From positions 1 through 45,417 of the forward strand of contig CAXKVV010000485.1 of assembly GCA_964058805.1 (NCBI GenBank): 45,417 bases of DNA, in the 5' to 3' direction. Below are positions 29,690 through 42,899 of this stretch, one piece after another; within the stretch, counting starts at the first letter, position 1, and the number at the start of each line of letters is the position of its first letter. Position numbers and translations under genes: made by a program. The stretch is from Schoenoplectus triqueter (taxonomy: Eukaryota > Streptophyta > Magnoliopsida > Poales > Cyperaceae). The notes under the pieces were generated by a model. That model was given only the letters and a program-made list of their open reading frames with translations. It was not told the DNA's origin and made no database searches.

Positions 29690-32600
29690 TTTCGGCGGTA
29701 TCGAGGGCGTCGAGTATCGTTTTCATGTTTTGCGCGCCCGAACTAATTTTTGGCGGTACCGTGGGCGTCTGGTCCCGTTTTCTTGTTTTGCGCGCCCGGA
29801 CTCGTTTTCAGCGGTACCGAGGTTGTCGGGTCCCATTTTAATGTTTTGCGCTCCCGGACTCGTTTTCGGCGGTCTCGAGGGCGTCGGGTCCTTTTTTCAT
29901 GTTTTGTGCGCCCGGACTCGTTTTCGGCGATACCGAGGGCGTCGGGTCCCGTTTTAAAGTTTTGCGCGCCCGGACTTGTTTTCGGCGGTCTCGAGGGCAT
30001 CGGGTCCCGTTTTCGGCGGGTATCGACGGCGTCGGGTATCGTTTTCATATTTTGCGCGCCTGAACTCATTTTCGGCGGTACCGAGGGCGTCGGGTACCGT
30101 TTTCACGTTTTGCGCGTCCGGACTTGTTTTCGGCGGTACCGAGGGCGTCGGGTCCCGGACTCATTTTCGGCTGTATAGAGGGCGTCGGGTATCGTTTTCA
30201 TGTTTTGCGCGCCTGAACTCATTTTCGGCGGTAACGAGGGCGTCGGGTCCCGTTTTCATGTTTTGCGCGCCCGGACTCGTTTTCGGCGGTACCCAGGGCG
30301 TCGGGTCCCGTTTTCAAGTTTTGCGCGCACGGACTTGTTTTCGGCGTTACCGACCTCGTCGGGTCCCGGACTCATTTTCGGCGGTATCGAGGGCGTCGGG
30401 TATCGTTTTCATGTGTTGCGCGCCCGAACTCGTTTTCGGCGGTACCGAGGGCGTCGGGTCCCGTCTGCACGTTTTGCGCACCCGGACTCGTTTTCAACGC
30501 TATCGAGGGCGTCGGGTCCCGTTTTAATGTTTTGCGCGCCTGGACTCGTTTTCGGCGGTCTCGAGGGCGTCGGGTATATTTTTCATGTTTTGCGAGCCCG
30601 AACTCATTTTCGGCGGTACCTAGGGCGTCGGGTATCGTTTTCATGTTATGCGCGCCCGAACTCATTTTCGGCGGTAACGAGGGCGTCGGGTCCCGTTTTC
30701 ACGTTTTGCGCACCCGGACTCGTTTTCGGCGTTACCGAGGTTGTCGGGTCCCGTTTTCATGTTTTGCGCGCCCGGACTCGTTTTCGGCGATATCGAGGGC
30801 GTCGGGTCCCGTTTTAATGTTTTGCGCGCCCGGACTCGTTTTCGGCTGTCTCGAGTGCGTCGGGTCCCGTTTTCGGCGGTATCGAGGGCGTCGAGTATCG
30901 TTTTCATGTTTTGCGCGCCCGAACTAATTTTCGACGGTACCGTGGGCGTCTGGTCCCGTTTTCATGTTTTGCGCGCCCGGACTCGTTTTCGGCGGTACCG
31001 AGGTTGTCGGGTCCCATTTTAATGTTTTGCGCTCCCGGACTCGTTTTCGGTGGTCTCGAGGGCGTCGGGTCCTTTTTTCATGTTTTGTGCGCCCGGACTC
31101 GTTTTCGGCGATACCGAGGGCGTCGGGTCCCGTTTTAAAGTTTTGCGCGCCCGGACTCGTTTTCGGCGGTCTCGATGGCATCGGGTCCCGTTTTCGGCGG
31201 GTATCGAGGGCGTCGGGTATCGTTTTCATATTTTGCGCGCCCGAACTCATTTTCGGCGGTACCGAGGGCGTCGGGTACCGTTTTCACGTTTTGCGCGTCC
31301 GGACTTGTTTTCGGCGGTACCGAGGGCGTCGGGTCCCGGACTCATTTTCGGCTGTATAGAGGGCGTCGGGTATCGTTTTCATGTTTTGCGCGCCTGAACT
31401 CATTTTCGGCGGTAACGAGGGCGTCGGGTCCCGTTTTCATGTTTTGCGCGCCCGGACTCGTTTTCGGCGGTACCAAGGGCGTCGGGTCCCGTTTTCAAGT
31501 TTTGCGCGCACGGACTTGTTTTCGGCGTTACCGAGCTCGTCGGGTCCCAGACTCATTTTCGGCGGTATCGAGGGCGTCGGGTATCGTTTTCATGTGTTGC
31601 GCGCCCGAACTCGTTTTCGGCGGTACCGAGGGCGTCGGGTCCCGTCTGCACGTTTTGCGCACCCGGACTCGTTTTCAACGCTATCGAGGGCGTCGGGTCC
31701 CGTTTTAATGTTTTGCGCGCCTGGACTCGTTTTCGGCGGTCTCGAGGGCGTCAGGTATATTTTTCATGTTTTGCGCGCCCGAACTCATTTTCGGCGGTAC
31801 CTAGGGCGTCGGGTATCGTTTTCATGTTATGCGCGCTCGAACTCATTTTTGGCGGTAACGAGGGCGTCGGGTCCCGTTTTCACGTTTTGCGCACCCGGAC
31901 TCGTTTTCGGCGGTACCGAGGTTGTCGAGTCCCGTTTTCATGTTTTGCGCGCCCGGACTCGTTTTCGGCGATATCGAGGGCGTCGGGTCCCGTTTTCATG
32001 TTTTGCGCGCCCGAACTCATTTTCGGCGATATCGAGGGCGTCGGGTCCCGTTTTAATGTTTTGCGCGCCCGGACTCGTTTTCGGCGGTCTCGAGTGCGTC
32101 GGGTCCCGTTTTCGGTGGTATCGAGGGCGTCGAGTATCGTTTTCATGTTTTGCGCGCCCGAACTAATTTTCGACGGTACCGTGGGCGTCTGGTCCCGTTT
32201 TCATGTTTTGCGCGCCCGGACTCATTTTCGGCGGTACCGAGGTTGTCGGGTCCCATTTTAATGTTTTGCGCTCCCGGACTCGTTTTCGGCGGTCTCGAGG
32301 GCGTCGGGTCCTTTTTTCATGTTTTGTGCGCCCGGACTCGTTTTCGGCGATACCGAGGGCGTCGGGTCCCGTTTTAAAGTTTTGCGCGCCCGGACTCGTT
32401 TTCGGCGGTCTCGAGGGCATCGGGTCCCGTTTTCGGCGGATATCGAGGGCGTCGGGTATCATTTTCATATTTTGCGCGCCCGAACTCGTTTTCGGCGGTC
32501 TCGAGTGCGTCGGGTCCCGTTTTCGGCGGTATCGAGGGCGTCGAGTATCGTTTTCATGTTTTGCGCGCCCGAACTAATTTTTGGCGGTACCGTGGGCGTC

Positions 32601-35600
32601 TGGTCCCGTTTTCTTGTTTTGCGCGCCCGGACTCGTTTTCAGCGGTACCGAGGTTGTCGGGTCCCATTTTAATGTTTTGCGCTCCCGGACTCGTTTTCGG
32701 CGGTCTCGAGGGCGTCGGGTCCTTTTTTCATGTTTTGTGCGCCCGGACTCGTTTTCGGCGATACCGAGGGCGTCGGGTCCCGTTTTAAAGTTTTGCGCGC
32801 CCGGACTCGTTTTCGGCGGTCTCGAGGGCATCGGGTCCCGTTTTCGGCGGGTATCGAGGGCGTCGGGTATCGTTTTCATATTTTGCGCGCCCGAACTCAT
32901 TTTCGGCGGTACCGAGGGCGTCGGGTACCGTTTTCACGTTTTGCGCGTCCGGACTTGTTTTCGGCGGTACCGAGGGCGTCGAGTCCCGGACTCATTTTCG
33001 GCTGTATAGAGGGCGTCGGGTATCGTTTTCATGTTTTGCGCGCCTGAACTCATTTTCGGCGGTAACGAGGGCGTCGGGTCCCGTTTTCATGTTTTGCGCG
33101 CCCGGACTCGTTTTCGGCGGTACCCAGGGCGTCGAGTCCCGTTTTCAAGTTTTGCGCGCACGGACTTGTTTTCGGCGTTACCGAGCTCGTCGGGTCCCGG
33201 ACTCATTTTCGGCGGTATCGAGGGCGTCGGGTATCGTTTTCATGTGTTGCGCGCCCGAACTCGTTTTCGGCGGTACCGAGGGCGTCGGGTCCCGTCTGCA
33301 CGTTTTGCGCACCCGGACTCGTTTTCAACGCTATCGAGGGCGTCGGGTCCCGTTTTAATGTTTTGCGCGCCTGGACTCGTTTTCGGCGGTCTCGAGGGCG
33401 TCGGGTATATTTTTCATGTTTTGCGCGCCCGAACTCATTTTCGGCGGTACCTAGGGCGTCGGGTATCGTTTTCATGTTATGCGCGCCCGAACTCATTTTC
33501 GGCGGTAACGAGGGCGTCGGGTCCCGTTTTCATGTTTTGCGCGCCCGGACTCGTTTTCGGCGATATCGAGGGCGTCGGGTCCCGTTTTCATGTTTTGCGC
33601 GCCCGCACTCGTTTTCGGCGGTAACGAGGGCGTCGGGTCCCGTTTTCATGTTTTGCGCGCCCGGACTCGTTTTCTGCGGTACCGAGGGCGTCGGGTCCCG
33701 TTTTCACATTTTGCGGGCCCGGACTTGTTTTCGACGGTACCGAGCTCGTCGGGTCCCGGACTCATTTTCGGCGGTATCGAGGGCGTCGGGTATCGTTTTC
33801 ATGTTTTGCGAGCCCGAACTCATATTCGGCGGTACCGAGGGCGTCAGGGCCCGTTTTCATGTTTTGCTCGCCCGGACTCATTTTCGACGGTACTGGGGGC
33901 GTCGGGTCCCGTTTTCACGTTTTGCGCGCCCGGACTCGTTTTCAACGCTATCGAGGGCGTCGGGTCCCGTTTTAATGTTTTGCGCGCCCGGACTTGTTTT
34001 CGGCGGTACCGAGGGCGTCGGGCCCCGTTTTCACGTTTTGCGCGCCCGGACTCGTTTTCGGCGGTACCGAGGTTGTCGGGTCCCGTTTTCATGTTTTGCG
34101 CGCCCGGACTCATTTTCGGCGATACCGAGGGCGTCATGTCCCGTTTTAAAGTTTAGCGCGCCCGGACTCGTTTTCGGCGGTATCGAGGGCGTCGGGTCCC
34201 GTTTTCACGTTTTGCGCGCCCGGACTCGTTTTCAGCGGTCTCGAGGGCGTCGGGTCCCGTTTTCGGCGGGTGTCAAGGGCGTCGGGAATCGTTTTCATGT
34301 TTTGCGCGCCCGAACTCATTTTCGGCGATACCGAGGGCGTCGGGTCCCGTTTTCATGTTTTGCGCGCCCGGACTCGATTTCGGCGCTACCGAGGGCGTCG
34401 GGTCCCGTTTTCATGAGAGAGTTATGCCCAAAATACTGGCCCAGTACGAATCTGTCCAGAAAGCTGCTGTTTCGTAAATTAATTGTAAATATGACTTGGG
34501 CCTGGTTCTTCAAACTGAGAATTGGTCCAGAACTTGCTTCCTTGATCATGATTGTTCACCTGTAGTCTTGCCATGACTTGATCATCATCAGTACCGAGGG
34601 CGTCGGGTATCGTTTTAATGTTTTGCGCGCCATAACTCATTTTCGGCGGTACCGACGGCGTCGGGTCCCGTTTTCATGTTTTGCGCGCCCGGACTCGTTT
34701 TCGGCGGTACCGAGGGCGTCGGGTCCCATTTTCATGTTTTGTGCGCCTGGACTCGTTTTCGGCGGTATCGAGGGCGTTGGGTATCGTTTTCATGTTTTGC
34801 GCGCCCGAACTCATTTTCGGCGGTTCCGGGGGCGTCGGGTATCGTTTTCACGTTTTGCGCGCCCGGACTCGTTTTCGGCGGTCTCGAGGGCGTCGGGTCC
34901 CGTTTTCGGCGGGTACCGAGGGCGTCAGGTATCGTTTTCATGTTTTGCGCGCACAAACTCATTTTCGGCGGTACCGAGGGCGTCTGGTCCCGTTTTCATG
35001 TTTTGCGCGCCCGGACTCGTTTTCGGCGATACCGAGGGCGTCGGGTCCCGTTTTAATGTTTTGCGAGCCCGGACTCGTTTTCGGTGGTCTCGAAGGCGTC
35101 GGGTCCCGTTTTCGACGGTACCGAGGGCTTCGTGTCTCATTTTCTTGTTTTGCGCGCCCGGACTCATTTTCGGCGGTACCCAGGGCGACGGGTCCCTTTT
35201 TCATGTTTTGTGCTCTCGGACGCGTTTTAGACGGCACCGAGGGCCTCGGGTCCCGTTTTCAAGTTTTGCGCGCCCGGACTCGTTTTCGATGGTACCGAGG
35301 GCTTTGGGTATCGTTTTAATGTTCTGCGCGCCAGAACTCATTTTCGGCGGTACCGAGGGCGTCGTGTCTTATTTTCATGTTTTGGGCGCCCGGACTCGTT
35401 TTCAGCAGTAACGAGGGTGTGGGGTATCATTTTCATGTTTTACGCGCCCGAACTCATTTTCGGCGGTACCGAGGGCGTCGGGTATCGTTTTCATGTTTTG
35501 CGCGCCCGAACTCATTTTCGGCGGTACCGAGGGCGTCGGGTATCGTTTTCATGTTTTGCACGCCCGAACTCATTTTCGGCGGTACCGAGGGCGTCGGGTC

Positions 35601-38600
35601 CCGTTTTCATGTTTTAAGCGCCCGGACTAGTTTTCGGCGGTACCGAGGGCGTCGGGTCTAGTTTTCATGTTTTGCGCAACCGTACTCGTTTTCGGCGATA
35701 CCGAGGGCGTCGGGTCCCGTTTTCATGTTTTGCGCGCCCGGACTCGTTGTCGGCGGTCTCAAGGGCGTCGGGTCCCGTTTTCGGCAGTATCGAGGGCGTC
35801 GGGTATCGTTTTCATGTTTTGCGCGCCCGGACTCGTTTTCGGCGGTACCGAGGGCGTCGGGTCCCGTTTTAATGTTTTGCGCGTCGGGACTCGTTTTCGG
35901 CGGTCTCGAGGGCGTCGGGTATCATTTTCATGTTTTGCGCGCCCGAACTCATTTTCAGCGGTACCGCGGGCGTCGAGTACCGTTTTCACCTTGTGCTCCC
36001 GGACTTGTTTTCGGCGGTACCGAGCTCGTCGGGTCCCGGACTCATTTTCGGCGGTATCGAGGGCGTCGGGTATCGTTTTCATGTTTTGCGCGCCCGAACT
36101 CACATTCGGCGGTACCGAGGGCGTCAGGTCCCGTTTTCACGTTTTGCGCTCCCGGACTCGTTTTCGGCGGTATCGAGGTTGTCGGGTCCCATTTTAATGT
36201 TTTGCGCCCCCAGACTCTTTTTCGGCGGTCTCGAGGGCGTCGGGTCCTTTTTTCATGTTTTGCGCGTCCGGACTCGTTTTCGGCGATACCGAGGGCGTCG
36301 GGTCCCGTTTTAAAGTTTTGCGCGCTCGGACTCATTTTCGGCGGTACCGAGGGCGTCGGGTCCCGTTTTCACGTTTTGCGCGCCCGGACTCGTTTTCGGC
36401 GGTCTCGAGGGCGTCGGGTCTCGTTTTCTGTGGGTCTCGAGGGCGTCGGGTATCGTTTTCATGTTTTGCGCGCCCGAACTCATTTTCGGCGGTACCGAGG
36501 GCGTCGGGTCCCGTTTTCATGTTTTGCATGCCAGAACTCATTTTCGGCGGTACCGAGGGCGTCGAGTCCTGTTTTCATGTTGTGCGCCCGGACTCGTTTT
36601 CGGCGATACCGAGGGCGTCGGGTCCCGTTTTCGACGGTACCGAGGGCGTCGTGTCTCATTTTCTTGTTTTGCGCGCCCGGACTAATTTTCGGCGGTCTCG
36701 AGGGCGTCGGGTCCCGTTTTCGGCGGGTACCTAGGGCGTCGGGTATCGTTTTCATATTTTGCGTGACCGAACTCATTTTCGGCGGTACCGAGGGCGTCGG
36801 GTCCCGTTTTCATGTTTTGCGTGCCCGGACTCGTTTTCGGCTATACCGAGGGCGTCGGGTCCCGTTTTCATGTTTTGCGTGCCCGGACTCGTTTTCGGCG
36901 GTCTCGAAGGCGTCGGGTCCCGTTTTCGGCGGTACCGAGGGCGTCGTGTCTCATTTTCTTGTTTTGCGCGCATGGATTCGTTTTCGGTGGTACCCAGGGC
37001 GTCGGGTCCCTTTTTTAATGTTTTGCGCGCTCGGACTCATTTTAGACGGTACCGAGGGCCTCGGGTCCCGTTTTCAAGTTTTGCGCGCCCGGACTCGTTT
37101 TCGACGGCAACCAGGGCCTCGGGTCCCGTTTTCAAGTTTTGCGCGCCCGGACTCGTTTTCGACGGCAACCAGGGCGTCGGGTCTCGTTTTAATGTTTTGC
37201 GCGCCAGAACTCATTTTCGGCGGTACCGAGGGCGTCGGTTCCCATTTTCATGTTTTGCGCGCCCAGACTCGTTTTCGGCGATACCGAGGGCGTCGGGTCC
37301 CGTTTTCATGTTTTGCGCGCCCGGACTCGTTGTCGGCGGTCTCAAGGGCGTCGGGTCCCGTTTTCGGCAGTATCGAGGGCGTCGGGTATCGTTTTCATGT
37401 TTTGCGCGCCCGGACTCGTTTTCGGCGGTACCGAGGGCGTCGGGTCCCGTTTTAATGTTTTGCGCGTCGGGACTCGTTTTCGGCGGTCTCGAGGGCGTCG
37501 GGTATCATTTTCATGTTTTGCGCGCCCGAACTCATTTTCAGCGGTACCGCGGGCGTCGAGTACCGTTTTCACCTTGTGCTCCCGGACTTGTTTTCGGCGG
37601 TACCGAGCTCGTCGGGTCCCGGACTCATTTTCGGCGGTATCGAGGGCGTCGGGTATCGTTTTCATGTTTTGCGCGCCCGAACTCACATTCGGCGGTACCG
37701 AGGGCGTCAGGTCCCGTTTTCACGTTTTGCGCTCCCGGACTCGTTTTCGGCGGTATCGAGGTTGTCGGGTCCCATTTTAATGTTTTGCGCCCCCAGACTC
37801 TTTTTCGGCGGTCTCGAGGGCGTCGGGTCCTTTTTTCATGTTTTGCGCGTCCGGACTCGTTTTCGGCGATACCGAGGGCGTCGGGTCCCGTTTTAAAGTT
37901 TTGCGCGCTCGGACTCATTTTCGGCGGTACCGAGGGCGTCGGGTCCCGTTTTCACGTTTTGCGCGCCCGGACTCGTTTTCGGCGGTCTCGAGGGCGTCGG
38001 GTCTCGTTTTCTGTGGGTCTCGAGGGCGTCGGGTATCGTTTTCATGTTTTGCGCGCCCGAACTCATTTTCGGCGGTACCGAGGGCGTCGGGTCCCGTTTT
38101 CATGTTTTGCATGCCAGAACTCATTTTCGGCGGTACCGAGGGCGTCGAGTCCCGTTTTCATGTTGTGCGCGCCCGGACTCGTTTTCGGCGATACCGAGGG
38201 CGTCGGGTCCCGTTTTCGACGGTACCGAGGGCGTCGTGTCTCATTTTCTTGTTTTGCGCGCAGGGACTAATTTTCGGCGGTCTCAAGGGCGTCGGGTCCC
38301 GTTTTCGGCGGGTACCTAGGGCGTCGGGTATCGTTTTCATATTTTGCGTGACCGAACTCATTTTCGGCGGTACCGAGGGCGTCGGGTCCCGTTTTCATGT
38401 TTTGCGTGCCCGGACTCGTTTTCGGCTATACCGAGGGCGTCGGGTCCCGTTTTCATGTTTTGCGTGCCCGGACTCGTTTTCGGCGGTCTCGAAGGCGTCG
38501 GGTCCCGTTTTCGGCGGTACCGAGGGCGTCGTGTCTCATTTTCTTGTTTTGCGCGCATGGATTCGTTTTCGGTGGTACCCAGGGCGTCGGGTCCCTTTTT

Positions 38601-39910
38601 TAATGTTTTGCGCGCTCGGACTCATTTTAGACGGTACCGAGGGCCTCGGGTCCCGTTTTCAAGTTTTGCGCGCCCGGACTCGTTTTCGACGGCAACCAGG
38701 GCCTCGGGTCCCGTTTTCAAGTTTTGCGCGCCCGGACTCGTTTTCGACGGCAACCAGGGCGTCGGGTCTCGTTTTAATGTTTTGCGCGCCAGAACTCATT
38801 TTCGGCGGTACCGAGGGCGTCGGTTCCCATTTTCATGTTTTGCGCGCCCGGACTCGTTTTCGGCGATACCGAGGGCGTCGGTTCCCATTTTCATGTTTTG
38901 GGCGCCCGGACTCGTTGTCGGCGGTCTCAAGGGCGTCGGGTCCCGTTTTCGGCGGTATCGAGGGCGTCGGGTATCGTTTTCATGTTTTGCGCGCCCGGAC
39001 TCGTTTTCGGCGGTACCGAGGGCGTCGGGTCCCGTTTTAATGTTTTGCGCGCCGGGACTCGTTTTCGGCGATCTCGAGGGCGTCGGGTATCATTTTCATG
39101 TTTTGCGCGCCCGAACTCATTTTCGGCGGTACCGAGGGCGTCGAGTACCGTTTTCACCTTTTGCGCACCCGGACTTGTTTTCGGCGGTACCGAGCTCGTC
39201 GGGTCCCGGACTCATTTTCGGCGGTATCGAGGGCGTCGGGTATCGTTTTCATGTTTTGCGCGCCCGAACTCACATTCGGCGGTACCGAGGGCGTCAGGTC
39301 CCGTTTTCATGTTTTGCGCGCCCAGACTCATTTTCGGCGGTACCAAGGGCGTCGGGTCCGGTTTTAATTTTTTGCGCGCCGGGACTCATTTTCGGCGGTC
39401 TCGAGGGCGTCGGGTATCGTTTTCATGTTTTGCACGCCCGAACTCATTTTCGGCGGTACCTAGGGCGTCGGGTACAGTTTTCATGTTTTGCCCGCCCGGA
39501 CTCGTTTTCGGCGGTACCGAGGGCGTCGGGTCCCGTTTTCACGTTTTGCGCTCCCGGACTCATTTTCGGCGGTATCGAGGGCGTCGGGTATCGTTTTCAT
39601 GTTTTGCGTGCCCGAACTCATTTTCGGCGGTACTGAGGGCGTCGGGTCCCGTTTTCATGTTTTGCGCGCCCGGACTCGTTTTCGGCTGTACCGAGGGCGT
39701 CAGGTCCCGTTTTCACGTTTTGCGCTCCCGGACTCGTTTTCGGCGGTATCGAGGTTGTCGGGTCCCATTTTAATGTTTTGCGCCCCCAGACTCTTTTTCG
39801 GCGGTCTCTAGGGCGTCGGGTCCTTTTTTCATGTTTTGCGCGTCCGGACTCGTTTTCGGCGATACCGAGGGCGTCGGGTCCCGTTTTAAAGTTTTGCGCG
39901 CTCGGACTCA
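29690..39910. repeat. Large satellite duplication, copy 2 (about 10.2 kb)
   Basis: Second copy of 20960-29685. It is longer because it carries an extra internal tandem duplication of about 1,585 bp (about 35.7-37.28 and 37.28-38.87 kb). Past that, the offset to copy 1 becomes 10,253 bp. It holds the second 175-bp island at 34416. Confidence 0.8.
34416..34590. mobile_element. 175-bp non-satellite island, copy 2
   Basis: Reads identically to 25746-25920, with the same junctions to the satellite, 8,670 bp away. It therefore arose by the large array duplication and not by a second insertion. Confidence 0.6.
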
Positions 39911-42890
39911 TTTTCGACGGTACCGAGGGCGTCGGGTCCCGTTTTCACGTTTTGCGCGCCCGGACTCGTTTTCGGCGGTGTCGAGGGCGTCGGGTCTCGT
40001 TTTCTGTGGGTCTCGAGGGCGTCGGGTATCGTTTTCATGTTTTGCGCGCCCGAACTCATTTTCGGCGGTACCGAGGGCGTCGGGTCCCGTTTTCATGTTT
40101 TGCATGCCAGAACTCATTTTCGGCGGTACCGAGGGCGTCGAGTCCTGTTTTCATGTTGTGCGCCCGGACTCGTTTTCGGCGATACCGAGGGCGTCGGGTC
40201 CCGTTTTCGACGGTACCGAGGGCGTCGTGTCTCATTTTCTTGTTTTGCGCGCCCGGACTAATTTTCGGCGGTCTCGAGGGCGTCGGGTCCCGTTTTCGGC
40301 GGGTACCTAGGGCGTCGGGTATCGTTTTCATATTTTGCGTGACCGAACTCATTTTCGGCGGTACCGAGGGCGTCGGGTCCCGTTTTCATGTTTTGCGTGC
40401 CCGGACTCGTTTTCGGCTATACCGAGGGCGTCGGGTCCCGTTTTCATGTTTTGCGTGCCCGGACTCGTTTTCGGCGGTCTCGAAGGCGTCGGGTCCCGTT
40501 TTCGGCGGTACCGAGGGCGTCGTGTCTCATTTTCTTGTTTTGCGCGCATGGATTCGTTTTCGGTGGTACCCAGGGCGTCGGGTCCCTTTTTTAATGTTTT
40601 GCGCGCTCGGACTCATTTTAGACGGTACCGAGGGCCTCGGGTCCCGTTTTCAAGTTTTGCGCGCCCGGACTCGTTTTCGACGGCAACCAGGGCCTCGGGT
40701 CCCGTTTTCAAGTTTTGCGCGCCCGGACTCGTTTTCGACGGCAACCAGGGCGTCGGGTCTCGTTTTAATGTTTTGCGCGCCAGAACTCATTTTCGGCGGT
40801 ACCGAGGGCGTCGGTTCCCATTTTCATGTTTTGCGCGCCCAGACTCGTTTTCGGCGATACCGAGGGCGTCGGTTCCCATTTTCATGTTTTGGGCGCCCGG
40901 ACTCGTTGTCGGCGGTCTCAAGGGCGTCGGGTCCCGTTTTCGGCGGTATCGAGGGCGTCGGGTATCGTTTTCATGTTTTGCGCGCCCGGACTCGTTTTCG
41001 GCGGTACCGAGGGCGTCGGGTCCCGTTTTAATGTTTTGCGCGCCGGGACTCGTTTTCGGCGGTCTCGAGGGCGTCGGGTATCATTTTCATGTTTTGCGCG
41101 CCCGAACTCATTTTCGGCGGTACCGAGGGCGTCGAGTACCGTTTTCACCTTTTGCGCACCCGGACTTGTTTTCGGCGGTACCGAGCTCGTCGGGTCCCGG
41201 ACTCATTTTCGGCGGTATCGAGGGCGTCGGGTATCGTTTTCATGTTTTGCGCGCCCGAACTCACATTCGGCGGTACCGAGGGCGTCAGGTCCCGTTTTCA
41301 TGTTTTGCGCGCCCAGACTCATTTTCGGCGGTACCAAGGGCGTCGGGTCCGGTTTTAATTTTTTGCGCGCCGGGACTCATTTTCGGCGGTCTCGAGGGCG
41401 TCGGGTATCGTTTTCATGTTTTGCACGCCCGAACTCATTTTCGGCGGTACCTAGGGCGTCGGGTACAGTTTTCATGTTTTGCCCGCCCGGACTCGTTTTC
41501 GGCGGTACCGAGGGCGTCGGGTCCCGTTTTCACGTTTTGCGCTCCCGGACTCATTTTCGGCGGTATCGAGGGCGTCGGGTATCGTTTTCATGTTTTGCGT
41601 GCCCGAACTCATTTTCGGCGGTACTGAGGGCGTCGGGTCCCGTTTTCATGTTTTGCGCGCCCGGACTCGTTTTCGGCTGTACCGAGGGCGTCAGGTCCCG
41701 TTTTCACGTTTTGCGCTCCCGGACTCGTTTTCGGCGGTATCGAGGTTGTCGGGTCCCATTTTAATGTTTTGCGCCCCCAGACTCTTTTTCGGCGGTCTCG
41801 AGGGCGTCGGGTCCTTTTTTTTTTTTTTGCGCGTCCGGACTCGTTTTCGGCGATACCGAGGGCGTCGGGTCCCGTTTTAAAGTTTTGCGCGCTCGGACTC
41901 ATTTTCGGCGGTACCGAGGGCGTCGGGTCCCGTTTTCACGTTTTGCGCGCCCGGACTCGTTTTCGGCGGTCTCGAGGGCGTCGGGTCTCGTTTTCTGTGG
42001 GTCTCGAGGGCGTCGGGTATCGTTTTCATGTTTTGCGCGCCCGAACTCATTTTCGGCGGTACCGAGGGCGTCGGGTCCCGTTTTCATGTTTTGCATGCCA
42101 GAACTCATTTTCGGCGGTACCGAGGGCGTCGAGTCCCGTTTTCATGTTGTGCGCGCCCGGACTCGTTTTCGGCGATACCGAGGGCGTCGGGTCCCGTTTT
42201 CGACGGTACCGAGGGCGTCGTGTCTCATTTTCTTGTTTTGCGCGCCCGGACTAATTTTCGGCGGTCTCGAGGGCGTCGGGTCCCGTTTTCGGCGGGTACC
42301 TAGGGCGTCGGGTATCATTTTCATATTTTGCGTGACCGAACTCATTTTCGGCGGTACCGAGGGCGTCGGGTCCCGTTTTCATGTTTTGCGTGCCCGGACT
42401 CGTTTTCGGCTATACCGAGGGCGTCGGGTCCCGTTTTCATGTTTTGCGTGCCCGGACTCGTTTTCGGCGGTCTCGAAGGCGTCGGGTCCCGTTTTCGGCG
42501 GTACCGAGGGCGTCGTGTCTCATTTTCTTGTTTTGCGCGCATGGATTCGTTTTCGGTGGTACCCAGGGCGTCGGGTCCCTTTTTTAATGTTTTACGCGCT
42601 CGGACTCATTTTAGACGGTACCGAGGGCCTCGGGTCCCGTTTTCAAGTTTTGCGCGCCCGGACTCGTTTTCGACGGCAACCAGGGCCTCGGGTCCCGTTT
42701 TCAAGTTTTGCGCGCCCGGACTCGTTTTCGACGGCAACCAGGGCGTCGGGTCTCGTTTTAATGTTTTGCGCGCCAGAACTCATTTTCGGCGGTACCGAGG
42801 GCGTCGGTTCCCATTTTCATGTTTTGCGCGCCCGGACTCGTTTTCGGCGATACCGAGGGCGTCGGTTCCCATTTTCATGTTTTGGGCGCC
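36759..42890. repeat. 1,585/1,991-bp higher-order repeat series
   Basis: A diagnostic monomer with TTTTGCGTGACCGAACTC recurs near 28091, 36759, 38344, 40335 and 42328. The steps between the last four are 1,585, 1,991 and 1,993 bp. The longer form differs from the shorter by about 406 bp, seven monomers. The last copy breaks off near 42,890. Confidence 0.8.
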
Positions 42891-42899
42891 CGGACTCGT

